Assembly (NCBI RefSeq): GCF_019703305.1
Contig: NZ_AP024814.1
Coordinates: 682,001-746,000, forward strand
Length of the DNA stretch: 64,000 bases
Direction of reading: 5' to 3'
Origin: Helicobacter sp. NHP19-003
Lineage (GTDB): Bacteria; Campylobacterota; Campylobacteria; Campylobacterales; Helicobacteraceae
Positions 1-8,787 of the stretch are shown here, in pieces. The notes beneath the pieces were generated by a model. That model searched no databases, was not told the origin of the DNA, and was given only the letters and a program-made list of their open reading frames with translations. Position 1 is the first letter of the stretch; each line of letters starts with the position of its first letter. A program made the position numbers and the translations under genes.

Positions 1-1596
1 AACAAGTCCTAAGATTTTAGCAGGTGTGCCAAAAAACACCCCGATCCCCTCAAACTCCCCTAAGTCATTGGGGGCATTAAAAAAGTCTAAGCTTCCGGCT
101 AAATATTCTTGCCCTGCAATTTCCCCGCTTAAACCCAGCCCCGGGGTCGCCTTAATCCCCCTTGCCTCTAGCAAATGCACCCCTTGAGCTTTGGCATAAG
201 CGACAATGCCCTTAGCGATCACATGCTCGCTTTGCGCTTCTAGGCTGGCACATAGGCTTAAAAGCTCTAGCACCTCCACACCTTGCGCAGTACGCACTTC
301 TTTGACTACGGGTTTGCCCAGCGTGATGGTGCCCGTTTTATCCAGCAAAACATGGCTAATGTCCTTCGCCCTCTCTAAACTCTTGGCATCTTTAAAGAAC
401 AGCCCCAACAAGCCCGCCTCTTTTTGCGCCACTAACAAAGCCATCGGGGTGGCTAGCCCCAAAGCGCAAGGGCAAGAGATCACCAAAACGGCGATAAACA
501 CCTCCAAAGCCTCTTTAAAACCCCCCTTAAACACCCACACGATAAAGGCAAGGCTCGCTATGGCGATCACAATGGGGACAAACACCCCTGCCACTTTGTC
601 TGCAAGCCTTGCAATGGGGGCTTTAGAGCCCTGCGCTTTGGCGATCAAATCTAGGATTTGTGCCAGCATGCTTTGGGCCTTGTTGTGGGTGGCTTGCATT
701 AAAAAGGGCGTGTTCGTGTTGAGTGTGCCCGCAAACACTTGAGAGCCCTCTTTTTTCAACACAGGCACGCTCTCCCCGCTTAGCATCGACTCGTCTATCT
801 CGCTCGCCCCCTCAATCAAAACGCCATCCACAGGGACATACGCCCCGGGCAACACCCTTAAAATGTCGCCTTTTTGTAGGCTCTCAATCGCCACCTCACG
901 ATCTTGCCCGTTTTCCACTTTTAGCGCACGGGTGTTGTGCTCTTGCATGAGATCTTGCATGGCTTGTAGGGCTTTATCTTTAGAACTTTGCTCGACCCTT
1001 TTGCCCCCCATCACAAAGAGCAAAATCACGCACACACTCTCAAAGTAATACCCCTCTATGCTTGTGTGGCTGTGCGCTCTAAAGAGCAAGACAAGGCTAT
1101 AAACAAAGGCTGCACCCGTGCCAAGCGCGATTAGACTATCCATGTTGGGTTGCCGCGCCCACAATGCCTTAAAGCCGTGGATGTAGAAATTGCGCCCCAT
1201 ATGCATGGCAATGAGCGTCAAAATGAGTTGGGTGAGCCCGTTATTAAAGGGGTTTTTCAACAAGGTGGGCAGGGGCAAAAGGGGCGCAAACATAGACAGA
1301 CACAGCACCCCAAGCGTGCAAAGCAGGGTGAAAAGCAGCTTTAAATTTGGGGTCAAAAAAGACGGCTCAAGTAAGTCTTTCAAGGGCTTTTTTTGGGCGG
1401 TGTAGCCGAGTTTGCCAATTTGCTTAAAAATGTCCTCTAGGCTTGCTTGGCTCTCATCATAGACCACAAAGGCTTTTTTGCTGAGTAAATCCACCCCCAC
1501 CTCTTTGACATACGCCTTACGCCCCAAAGAGCGCTCAATCCCACTAGAGCACGCACTGCAAGTCATGCCCTCAATGTAGAATTGTGCCTTTGTCAT
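1..1596 (-). CDS. copA: Copper-exporting P1B-type ATPase CopA, 3' end outside window
   Basis: This is an inner-membrane ATPase that pumps Cu(I) out of the cytoplasm. The N-terminus carries one heavy-metal-associated domain with the metal site GMTCSACSSG at residues 10-19. Membrane helices follow, then the actuator motif (SGES), the transmembrane copper site CPC in ISCPCALGLATP, the phosphorylation motif DKTGT and the P1B motif SEHVIAKG. I translated it through to the window edge and found no frame break; the hinge and last helices lie beyond position 1. The start ATG at 1596 follows a strong AGGAGG. It is the last gene seen in a minus-strand run with pssA. Identity is clear; metal choice rests on CPC and family knowledge. 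Confidence 0.96.
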   Translation of the reverse strand, partial: MTKAQFYIEGMTCSACSSGIERSLGRKAYVKEVGVDLLSKKAFVVYDESQASLEDIFKQIGKLGYTAQKKPLKDLLEPSFLTPNLKLLFTLLCTLGVLCLSMFAPLLPLPTLLKNPFNNGLTQLILTLIAMHMGRNFYIHGFKALWARQPNMDSLIALGTGAAFVYSLVLLFRAHSHTSIEGYYFESVCVILLFVMGGKRVEQSSKDKALQAMQDLMQEHNTRALKVENGQDREVAIESLQKGDILRVLPGAYVPVDGVLIEGASEIDESMLSGESVPVLKKEGSQVFAGTLNTNTPFLMQATHNKAQSMLAQILDLIAKAQGSKAPIARLADKVAGVFVPIVIAIASLAFIVWVFKGGFKEALEVFIAVLVISCPCALGLATPMALLVAQKEAGLLGLFFKDAKSLERAKDISHVLLDKTGTITLGKPVVKEVRTAQGVEVLELLSLCASLEAQSEHVIAKGIVAYAKAQGVHLLEARGIKATPGLGLSGEIAGQEYLAGSLDFFNAPNDLGEFEGIGVFFGTPAKILGLV

Positions 1597-1608
1597 TATG
1601 TCCTCCTA

Positions 1609-2307
1609 TCATTTGTGTTTGAAGACAATCCTAGCCATGAGAAACACCCAACGAAGCAACCCGTAAAAGAGATAACAGAACATAAAAGAGCCCAGCACCT
1701 CCAAAGGGCGCACAAAGAGCAAGAGCAAGAATAACAAGAGCAAAATGAAAAGTTTTAAATTCCACTGCACTTTTTTAAAATTGGGGTAGCGGATATTGCT
1801 CACCATCAGCACTCCTAAAAACACAATGTAAGCTAAAAAGAACTTGCCCCAGCCCTCCCTCAAAACGCCGTATTTATTGTCGATCAACACCCCCAGCACC
1901 ACCAGCACCGCCGCACTAGGGATGGGGATACCGATAAACGAATAAGGGTCTGTGGTTTGGGTCGTAACATTGAAACGGGCTAGGCGGATCGCCCCAAAAA
2001 TCACAAACAAGGCACAAGCCGCCATCCCAAAACGCCCGTAAAAATGCCCCACATAAAAATAAGCGATGAGGCTTGGCGCAACCCCAAAGGCAACCACATC
2101 AGCCAGCGAGTCGAACTCTAGCCCAAACTTGCTCGTGGTGTTTGTCAGGCGTGCGATGCGTCCATCCAGCCCGTCTAAAACTAGGCTACCCACCACCATC
2201 CAGCACGCCACGATAAACTCCCCATGCGAAGCGTAAAGCATCGCCATCACGCCTAAAAAAATGCTGCTCGCCGTGAAAAGATTGGGGAAGAGGTAGAGTG
2301 GCTTCAC
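1609..2307 (-). CDS. pssA: CDP-diacylglycerol-serine O-phosphatidyltransferase
   Basis: This integral membrane enzyme makes phosphatidylserine from CDP-diacylglycerol and serine, the step before phosphatidylethanolamine. The CDP-alcohol phosphatidyltransferase signature is complete: DGLDGRIAR near residues 45-53, then G and two Asp in FGLEFDSLAD. The 232-residue length and about seven hydrophobic segments fit the short epsilonproteobacterial form. It starts with GTG, and its first base is shared with the TAG stop of ftsH, so translation is probably coupled. An AGAGGAA lies about a dozen bases upstream, inside ftsH. Confidence 0.95.
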   Translation of the reverse strand: MKPLYLFPNLFTASSIFLGVMAMLYASHGEFIVACWMVVGSLVLDGLDGRIARLTNTTSKFGLEFDSLADVVAFGVAPSLIAYFYVGHFYGRFGMAACALFVIFGAIRLARFNVTTQTTDPYSFIGIPIPSAAVLVVLGVLIDNKYGVLREGWGKFFLAYIVFLGVLMVSNIRYPNFKKVQWNLKLFILLLLFLLLLFVRPLEVLGSFMFCYLFYGLLRWVFLMARIVFKHK

Positions 2308-4220
2308 TAGCTTGCGTGTTCCTCTAGGGGGACTAAACGACTCTCCAAATTGTGGCTTGTCTCATAATCGCTGATGATTTCACGCACCCTCTCGCCCGTG
2401 ATCACCTCTTTTTCAAACAACTCGCCCACCATCACCTCAATCGCCTCTTTATAGTCGCTCAAAGTCTGCTTGACATGCGTGTAGCGCTCCTCCAGCAAGG
2501 TTTTAATGAAGAGATCCATTTGCTCGGCGGTTTTCTCGCTAAACTCTCGTGGGCTGCCAAAGCCCCCGCCTAAAAAGGAATTGCGTTGTTTTTCTAGCAC
2601 CATCAGCCCACTTACATCGCTCATGCCATAGTAGCTCACCATGCCCTTGATGATGTCGGTTGCCCGCTCTAAATCGTTGCTCGCCCCCGTTGAAATCTCT
2701 TGCAAGAACACATCTTCAGCTGCCCGACCGCCTAAAAGCACATCAATTTCTGCGATCAACTCGTGTTTTTGCATCAAGTATTTATTCTCTTCGGGGGTGT
2801 TGAGCGTATAACCTAAAGCGGCCATGCCTCTTGGAATGATAGACACCTTATTCACCCGTGCCGAGCCCTTTGTCATCTCGGAGATCACGGCATGTCCGCT
2901 CTCATGGTAGGCGACAATCTTTTTCTCTTTGGGCGAAATACGCCGACTTTTTTTCTCTAAGCCGGCAATGCCTCGCTCCACCGCTTCTTTCAAATGCTGT
3001 TGCTTGACTTCTTTTTGGTTGTTGCGTCCGGCCAGCAGTGCCGCCTCGTTAATGATATTGGCTAAATCCGCCCCGGCTAATCCAGCGGTCAGCTTGGCAA
3101 TCTCTTGCAAATCCACATCATTTGCCAGCTTGACGGGCTTGATATGCACCTTTAAAATCTCCACCCTGCCATTGAAGTCGGGTTTATCCACCAAAACCTG
3201 TCTGTCAAAACGCCCGGGGCGTAAAAGGGCGGGGTCTAAAATCTCGGGGCGGTTCGTGGCAGCAAGCACGATCACAGGGGCGTTCTCTGAGCCAAAGCCA
3301 TCCATCTCGGCTAAAAGCTGGTTTAAAGTTTGCTCCCTTTCATCATTGCCGCTGATCATGCCCCCTGCTGCCCGGCTCTTGCCGATCGCATCGATCTCAT
3401 CAATGAAAATGATGCTCGGGGCTTCTTTTTTGGCAATGTCAAAGAGATCGCGCACACGACTAGCCCCAAGCCCCACAAACATTTCAATGAAGCTGCTGCC
3501 CCCCATGGAGAAAAAAGGCACGCTCGCCTCCCCTGCCACCGCCTTAGCAAGTAAAGTCTTGCCTGTGCCGGGAGGCCCCACTAAGAGCACACCTTTGGGG
3601 ATTTTCGCCCCTAATGAAGCATAACGATCGGGGTATTTTAAAAAATCCACAATCTCCACGACTTCCTCTTTGGCCTCTTCATTGCCCGCCATGTCGTTAA
3701 AGCGGACTTTGGGTTTCTCGGCGTTTATGAGCTTTTTAGAGCTGCCCATGCCAAAAATCCCCCCGCCCATGTTCTTTTGCATGCGGCTTGCCATGAACAT
3801 CCATAAGCCCAAAATCACCAGCACGGGCAAGAGCCAGCCTAAAATCTCGGTGAAAAAATTAGACTCGCTAAAGCCCGAATAATTGATTTTTTGTGCATCC
3901 AATAGGGGGACTAAAGAGAGATCAGGCACCCTCTTAGCCACATAGATGGTTTTAGAGCCCCCCTCTTTGCTCGTGGCTTTGATCAAGGTCTGCCCGATGC
4001 TCACGCTGTCCACTTCTTTTTTCTCAATCAACTCTTTCATCTCGTGGTAACTGATATTTTTCGTGCTTGTGGATAAAAAGCGCTCCCCAAAGCCATCATC
4101 GCTGTTCATCACCCGCATCGCCACGATCGCCACAAGGATAAACACCACGATCAAGACTAGGGGGTTTTGTAAAATGGGCTTTTTGGGGCTGGGATCGCCC
4201 GGTCCTTTGTTGTGTTCCAT
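2307..4220 (-). CDS. ftsH: ATP-dependent zinc metalloprotease FtsH
   Basis: This membrane-anchored AAA+ protease degrades misfolded membrane proteins and short-lived regulators. It has a hydrophobic segment at about residues 18-36, a periplasmic region, and a second segment near 125-145. The AAA module has Walker A GPPGTGKT near 215, Walker [10 protein letters not shown] near 270 and the second region of homology [19 protein letters not shown]. The zinc site HESGH is near 438. At 637 residues it is full length. It sits between prmA and pssA, 17 bases after prmA. A second FtsH-like gene at 17145-18827 lacks the zinc motif, so this is the active protease of the window. Confidence 0.97.
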   Translation of the reverse strand: MEHNKGPGDPSPKKPILQNPLVLIVVFILVAIVAMRVMNSDDGFGERFLSTSTKNISYHEMKELIEKKEVDSVSIGQTLIKATSKEGGSKTIYVAKRVPDLSLVPLLDAQKINYSGFSESNFFTEILGWLLPVLVILGLWMFMASRMQKNMGGGIFGMGSSKKLINAEKPKVRFNDMAGNEEAKEEVVEIVDFLKYPDRYASLGAKIPKGVLLVGPPGTGKTLLAKAVAGEASVPFFSMGGSSFIEMFVGLGASRVRDLFDIAKKEAPSIIFIDEIDAIGKSRAAGGMISGNDEREQTLNQLLAEMDGFGSENAPVIVLAATNRPEILDPALLRPGRFDRQVLVDKPDFNGRVEILKVHIKPVKLANDVDLQEIAKLTAGLAGADLANIINEAALLAGRNNQKEVKQQHLKEAVERGIAGLEKKSRRISPKEKKIVAYHESGHAVISEMTKGSARVNKVSIIPRGMAALGYTLNTPEENKYLMQKHELIAEIDVLLGGRAAEDVFLQEISTGASNDLERATDIIKGMVSYYGMSDVSGLMVLEKQRNSFLGGGFGSPREFSEKTAEQMDLFIKTLLEERYTHVKQTLSDYKEAIEVMVGELFEKEVITGERVREIISDYETSHNLESRLVPLEEHAS

Positions 4221-4237
4221 ACAATTCCTTACAATGT

Positions 4238-5116
4238 TTAACTTTTAGACAAATGCAAACACACCCACTCATTCTCTTGAGTGCGTTTCTTGAGGCTAAA
4301 GGCTTTGGAATACATCTTTAAAACACGCTCGGCGTGTTCATCTAAAATCCCCGATAGAAAAATTTCTGTGTGGGCGTGGCTTGCCTTTGAAACTTCTGGG
4401 TAAAGCCCGATGATCACGCTTGCCACGATATTCACCACGATCAAATCATAGCCCTCCCCAGCCACAGAGCCCAGCCAAAGTTTTTCATAAGTGGCGTTGT
4501 TTTTAGAAAAATTCTTCTCAGTTTCCTCAAGGGCCAAAGGGTCTATGTCGCATAAATGCACCCTCGCCCCTTTTTTGGCTAAAGCCAAGCCTAAAATCCC
4601 GCTCCCACAGCCCACATCTAGGGCAATTTTTCCGCTTACCTCAAGGGAGCTAAAAGCTTGTAAAAGTAGCCTTGTGCTTTCGTGATGTCCCGTGCCAAAG
4701 GCTAGGCTTGGATCAAGGCTTAAACAAATGGGGGCATTTAAGGGCTCTTTTGCCCAGCTAGGGTTAATGGCAAAATCCCCACACACGATGGGCGAAACGC
4801 CTGCCTTGTAAGCCTCGATCCAATCTTTGTTTTCGTGTTGTGCGCTGTGGTGGTAAAAACCGACCGCTTTGCCCATGCGCTTGGATAGGTCGGCGCAAAA
4901 ACTTTGAAGAGCCTCTAAAAGGGGTTTAGGGTCGTGTTGCGAATAGACAATAAAGCCCTCTTTTGGCAAGGGCACATTTGCACCAAAGCACTCGTAGGGC
5001 AAGTTCGGGGCTACACTTTCCTCGATCGCCTCCTGTGTAAAGTCCAACAAAAAGGCACTGAAAAGATCGGGGTGATCTGTGGGTAAAATAATCGTTTTGA
5101 AATAGACTTCTTGCAA
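4238..5116 (-). CDS. prmA: Ribosomal protein L11 methyltransferase
   Basis: This cytoplasmic enzyme methylates ribosomal protein L11 using S-adenosylmethionine. The C-terminal half holds the class I methyltransferase motif DVGCGSGILGLAL followed by the acidic residues CDIDP. The motif NIVASVI corresponds to the family's catalytic N-h-h motif. The N-terminal domain is shorter and more divergent than in E. coli, as expected in epsilonproteobacteria. It lies between cheY and ftsH on the same strand, 12 bases after cheY, so the three are probably co-transcribed. Confidence 0.93.
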   Translation of the reverse strand: MQEVYFKTIILPTDHPDLFSAFLLDFTQEAIEESVAPNLPYECFGANVPLPKEGFIVYSQHDPKPLLEALQSFCADLSKRMGKAVGFYHHSAQHENKDWIEAYKAGVSPIVCGDFAINPSWAKEPLNAPICLSLDPSLAFGTGHHESTRLLLQAFSSLEVSGKIALDVGCGSGILGLALAKKGARVHLCDIDPLALEETEKNFSKNNATYEKLWLGSVAGEGYDLIVVNIVASVIIGLYPEVSKASHAHTEIFLSGILDEHAERVLKMYSKAFSLKKRTQENEWVCLHLSKS

Positions 5117-5128
5117 GAGCGCGCCTAT

Positions 5129-5503
5129 TTAGTCATTTGTCCCCAGCACGACTTCTAATTTTTCCTTCAACACTTGCGGCGTGAAAGGCTTGACGATATA
5201 GTTATTCACCCCAGCCTTGAGGGCGGTGATGACTTCCGCCTTGCCCCCTTCTGTCGTGATCATAATGATAGGCAAATCTTTAAAACGCCCGTCTGAGCGC
5301 ACCTTTTTCACCAAATCTAGCCCGTTCATTTCGGGCATGTTCCAATCAGTGATCAAAACCCCCGTGGTGTCGTTGGCGTCTAATTTGCCCCACGCCTCCA
5401 CGCCATGCTCGGCCTCCATAATGTCCTCATAACCCAAGCGTTGCAAGGTGTTTCTAATGATTCTTCTCATGGTCGAACTATCATCCACAATTAAAATCTT
5501 CAA
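5129..5503 (-). CDS. cheY: Chemotaxis response regulator CheY
   Basis: This single-domain receiver protein carries the signal from CheA to the flagellar switch. It has the acidic pocket DD at residues 7-8, the phosphoacceptor Asp53 in LITDWNMPEMNG, the conserved Thr in MITTEGG and the Lys-Pro pair in IVKPF. At 124 residues there is no output domain. It heads the cheY-prmA-ftsH-pssA-copA run. The ATG follows GGAGCGAG. The gene is ordinary for a motile Helicobacter and fits with the chemoreceptor at 14649-16541. Confidence 0.97.
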   Translation of the reverse strand: MKILIVDDSSTMRRIIRNTLQRLGYEDIMEAEHGVEAWGKLDANDTTGVLITDWNMPEMNGLDLVKKVRSDGRFKDLPIIMITTEGGKAEVITALKAGVNNYIVKPFTPQVLKEKLEVVLGTND

Positions 5504-5574
5504 TCTCGCTCCTTATTTTAGCGCACAGCCAAGAATCAATGCGCCATTTTAGCATATTTATTTAACCTCTAGCT

Positions 5575-5664
5575 TTAAAGCCCCATAGCAAACGCCCAAA
5601 CAGACAAGGGGAAAAATTTCACCAAAAGCTCCATCTCTTTGTCTTCAAAAACTTTGGGTTTAAA
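5575..5664 (-). pseudogene. Detached 3' end of mcrC beyond the IS insertion
   Basis: Read on the minus strand, 5664-5578 encodes 29 residues starting FKPKVFEDKEMELLVKFF and ending at a TAA at 5575-5577. It has no start of its own and abuts the left hairpin end of the IS605-type element. Its hydrophobic tail looks like the C-terminus of a McrC protein, whose main body ends inside the opposite end of the same element at 7450. I infer that the two pieces were one gene before insertion. An alignment of an uninterrupted mcrC across the junction would settle it. Confidence 0.55.
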
Positions 5665-5671
5665 AGGTGAA

Positions 5672-6936
5672 TCACCCACCCGCTAAAGACGGGTGGGCTT
5701 CTTGCTTCAACGATCCATAACTAGCAGTATCCAGTATGTAGCCATACTTGGTTACAGCCCCGTTAGCGGAATCTCCACAAGCGTAACTTCGGGTAATCCC
5801 TACCCTAGTTTTATCTACCTTGATAGCGTGTCGCTCATCTAGCATTCCCAAAGCATAGTTTCTGATATTGATGCTAGCGTTTAGGTCTCTGTGGTGGTAT
5901 GTTTGACAACAAGGGCAGATAAAATTTCTAATAGGCAGTGGCTTTTTACCTGTGTTGCTCCCACAGGTCGAGCAGATTTGAGAGCTAGGGAAGTATTGGT
6001 CAATTTTGATAAGGGTTTTACCCTTCCAACCAGCCTTATATTCTAATAGACTAATGAGCCTAGACCAGCTGGCATTGGCAATGCTCTTAGCTAGTTTGTG
6101 GTTTTTGACCAAATTCCTAACTTTCAAGGTTTCTACTGCTATCAAATCGTATTGATTGGTTATCTCATTACTGATTTTATGTAGGTAGTCCTCTCTGCTA
6201 TTCCTGATAGAAGCGTGGATTTGTGCCACTTTCTTGGCTTGTTTTTTTCTATTACTAGAACCTTTTAGTTTCTTAGACAATCTCCTTTGCGCTTTAGTGA
6301 GTTTGGTTTGTAGATTCTGGAAAAACTTTTTATAGGGATAGAGCACGCCACTACTGGCTATCACTAAAGACTCTAAACCCATATCTAAACCCACAGCTTT
6401 TTTGATAGTTGTGGGTTTAGGTTCAGGCTCATTATCCTCATAGCTTATAGAGAGATAGTATTTATCTGCTACGCAAGAGATAAACCCCTGTTTGACGATA
6501 GAGTTTGTAGGCAAATGCCTATGAAACTTGGCTTTAATAGCTTCTTTGAATTTGGGTAGCTTGACTTGGTTGTTGCCTAAATCCATCTCTAAGTGTTGCG
6601 GGACACAGAAAGACTGCTTCATATCTTTTTAGATTTGAATCTAGGATAATCTGCCAGCTTAGAGAAAAACCTATCAAAGGCTGTTGTCAGCTGTCTTAGT
6701 GCCATTTGCAAGCTTTGAGAGTTGCATTCACTTAGGTAAGCGTAAGCCTCTTGTTTTTTGAGAGTAGTGAGCGCCTTTTGCATGCTAAAGTAATTTTCTC
6801 TAATGCCTTGTGCGTATTGCTTTTGGCGGTATGCTAAAAAGTAGTTATAGACCACCCTAGCACAGCCAAAGTGCTTGTGTATCAAGGTTTTTTGCTCTAT
6901 GGTGGGATAAATTCTAAACTTTATTGCTTTAAGCAA
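5672..6936 (-). pseudogene. tnpB: TnpB RNA-guided nuclease of IS605 family, frameshifted
   Basis: TnpB proteins are RNA-guided nucleases of IS200/IS605 elements. The N-terminal 105 residues (6936-6619) end in RFKSKKI, and the remaining 316 residues (6622-5672) begin MKQSFCVPQH. The frames change at a run of five A (minus strand, plus 6626-6630); six A would read RFKSKKDMKQSF and give about 421 residues, the usual length. RuvC residues are present: Asp in GLDMGLESL, Glu in AVETLKVRN and Asp in HHRDLNAS. The zinc ribbon is CSTCG with CPCC. The ATGA overlap could in principle allow re-initiation, but a lost A is simpler. Confidence 0.88.
5675..5697. repeat. Left hairpin end of the IS605-type element
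   Basis: CCCACCCG (5675-5682) pairs perfectly with CGGGTGGG (5690-5697) around the loop CTAAAGA. The tnpB stop codon lies in this structure. In this family the structure is recognised by TnpA, and the tnpB-proximal end also forms the scaffold of the guide RNA. Confidence 0.85.
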
Positions 6937-7000
6937 TTTCTTACGCCTTAACTTTACATCATTATAACATAATTTTATAAAATATTTTTGAGGTAGAGCT

Positions 7001-7430
7001 ATGAAAGAAAACCATTACAAACTCAAAGGCTATTTGTCCACAAACAGGAGCAAACATAATCTAAAAGCCCATTTGATTTTAGTGTGTAAATACAGAAAAA
7101 AAGTTGCTCGTAGGAGATGTGGCTATTTTTATAAAGTCTGTGCTTGAAGAGATAGAGGAAAGTTCAGATTTTATCATCATAGCAATGGAGACAGATAAAG
7201 ATCATCTACACCTGATGATTCAATATATCCCTAGGGTGTCTATCAGTTCCATTATCTTGCGGATCAAGCAGATGACTACTTATAGAGTTTGGAGAGAACC
7301 AAGATTTATCCCGTTCTTACGCAAGCATTTTTGGAAAGAACAAAAATTTTGGACAGATGGATTTTTTGCCTGTTCCATAGGAGAAGCTAACCCAGAAACC
7401 ATCAAAAGATACATAGAAAATCAAGGGTAG
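7001..7430 (+). pseudogene. tnpA: TnpA Y1 transposase of IS605 family, frameshifted
   Basis: This is the single-strand transposase of IS200/IS605 elements. The ATG at 7001 opens MKENHYKLKGYLSTNR and reads to KYRKKV, then the frame changes at a run of seven A (7086-7092). Six A would give RKKLLVGDVAIF and continue to 7430, about 142 residues, normal for the family. The HUH metal site appears as HLHLM in DKDHLHLMIQY and the nucleophilic Tyr as IKRYIENQ. It diverges from tnpB across an AT-rich gap. As sequenced, neither half would be active. Confidence 0.88.
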
Positions 7431-7440
7431 GGGGCATTCA

Positions 7441-7465
7441 TCCCACCCGCTAAAGACGAGTGGGA
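7441..7465. repeat. Right hairpin end of the IS605-type element
   Basis: TCCCACCCG (7441-7449) pairs with CGAGTGGGA (7457-7465), with one mismatch, around the loop CTAAAGA that is identical to the other end. The stop codon now used by mcrC (7450-7452) lies in this loop. Confidence 0.85.
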
Positions 7466-8787
7466 TTTCTGCCGGAGAGTCTTAAAGTTTGGATTTCTTG
7501 GGTTTCTTGGTGGGGATACACCAACCACACACTCACCTTTTTGGTGGGCGCACAAGTGGCGTATTTGCTCGCATACGCCCACATTTGGTAAAGGTCGGCA
7601 TGTGTGATGTCTTGTTGCGTGTGGATTGTCTTCCATTTGGTGTCTACGATGGTGATTGTGCTCCCTTGCCTTAGCACGATGTCTGGGCGCATAGGGAAAC
7701 AACTTTGGGAGTTCTTATTTTTTGCTAAAAATTTCCTTTGTTCTTGCAAGCACACCCGCGCGTTTTCATTTTCCAAACTTCTTTTAAGCCAAAACCCCAC
7801 AAAGGACTCAAAAAGTCTTTCCATAGGGAATAGCAACGCATAGGCATGGCTTGCCCCGCTATAAGGAGTCAGAGATTTTTTACGCAAGAACAGATCACAC
7901 CATGCCAAAAGATTTTCATACTCTTTAAAACGGCTGGCATGCGCGCTCTTGGCGAAATCCGCCTCTAGATTTTGGCTAGGACACACCTCATCAAAGACAA
8001 AGGATGTAGAGTTTAACGCCTCTTGGCTTTTGGGGCTTAGGGCTAGGGTTTTGAAAAGCGTTAGCGTGGCTTTAATGAGCCGATTGGGTGCAACATTTAG
8101 ACTGTACTCATCGCTACTTGTATAAAAGCGTTCTTTGTGAATCATGTTGGCTTTGAGGTGGTTAGCAAACTCCAACTTGCCCTTAAGAAAGGGGCGATTT
8201 TCTGAGACGCTCAAATAATCCCGCTTCAATCCCCGTTTGATAAGCTGGGTGCATTCCTCTAAAAACATCTGAATAAAAACATCTAGCAGGGGCAAATGTG
8301 CGCTACTGAGCTGAGAAAATTGGCTCTGTTTAAAGGGCGCGTCTTTAAGAGTAACTAGGCAATTATACAAAACTTGTTTAGCATGGCAGAGGGAGCAATC
8401 GGGCTTTTGTGGGGGTTCTAAGTTGGTCTGTGGCCTGATAAACTCTTTTACCTGATCTTGAAATTTTGCGCGATCGAGTCTAGGGATTTTCATTTTGCAG
8501 TCGCAATGCTTCTTGAAATCCTCTCTTTTTAAATCCCGCCCGCAAATCTTGGGCAGTATCTCAATGCAAAAGCCCTGAACTTGGATCAAGCCCACATAAT
8601 TTTGGGTTTTGAGGGTGTGCTTATTTTTAAACCTCAAAAAGGCGTGGTTGCCCTCTTGGTGGGCGAAGTCTAAAAGGGCCTCCCATATTTTGGGGGTTTT
8701 CTCCTTTTTCTCCCCTAGACGCTCCTCGATGTCCGCTTGGTTGAACTCTTGGTGTTCGGCTAAATACAGCGTGGGCGTGGTTTTCAT
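7450..8787 (-). CDS. McrC-like restriction subunit with IS-derived C-terminus
   Basis: This is the nuclease partner of an McrB-type GTPase in a methylation-dependent (type IV) restriction system. A PD-(D/E)xK core is visible near residues 375-395: RPDIVLRQGS followed by IVDTKWK, and then ADLYQMWAYA, typical of McrC. The preceding part is the long helical and beta DNA-binding region. The start overlaps the end of mcrB by ATGA. The last residues, after QTLRLSG, are encoded by the IS605-type end, and the natural 3' end seems to lie at 5575-5664. The catalytic core is intact, but the loss of about 30 native residues may disable it. Confidence 0.85.
   Translation of the reverse strand: MKTTPTLYLAEHQEFNQADIEERLGEKKEKTPKIWEALLDFAHQEGNHAFLRFKNKHTLKTQNYVGLIQVQGFCIEILPKICGRDLKREDFKKHCDCKMKIPRLDRAKFQDQVKEFIRPQTNLEPPQKPDCSLCHAKQVLYNCLVTLKDAPFKQSQFSQLSSAHLPLLDVFIQMFLEECTQLIKRGLKRDYLSVSENRPFLKGKLEFANHLKANMIHKERFYTSSDEYSLNVAPNRLIKATLTLFKTLALSPKSQEALNSTSFVFDEVCPSQNLEADFAKSAHASRFKEYENLLAWCDLFLRKKSLTPYSGASHAYALLFPMERLFESFVGFWLKRSLENENARVCLQEQRKFLAKNKNSQSCFPMRPDIVLRQGSTITIVDTKWKTIHTQQDITHADLYQMWAYASKYATCAPTKKVSVWLVYPHQETQEIQTLRLSGRNPTRL

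Larger units (their letters stand above)
5665..7481. mobile_element. IS605-type insertion sequence, about 1.8 kb
   Basis: The element carries divergent tnpB (minus) and tnpA (plus) and is bounded by two near-identical hairpins with the same loop CTAAAGA, at 5675-5697 and 7441-7465. IS200/IS605 elements end in such subterminal hairpins rather than inverted repeats, and they do not duplicate the target. The pentamer TTTAA, the target reported for IS605, lies at the right boundary (minus strand, 7486-7482). Exact ends are inferred to within a few bases. Both transposition genes are frameshifted at A runs, so this copy is probably inactive as sequenced. It interrupts the 3' end of mcrC. Confidence 0.85.

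Noticed and set aside
7421-7702. Minus-strand frame of 93 codons within mcrC and the IS end
   Set aside because: It is a shadow of mcrC in another frame, with His-Arg-rich composition and no domain.
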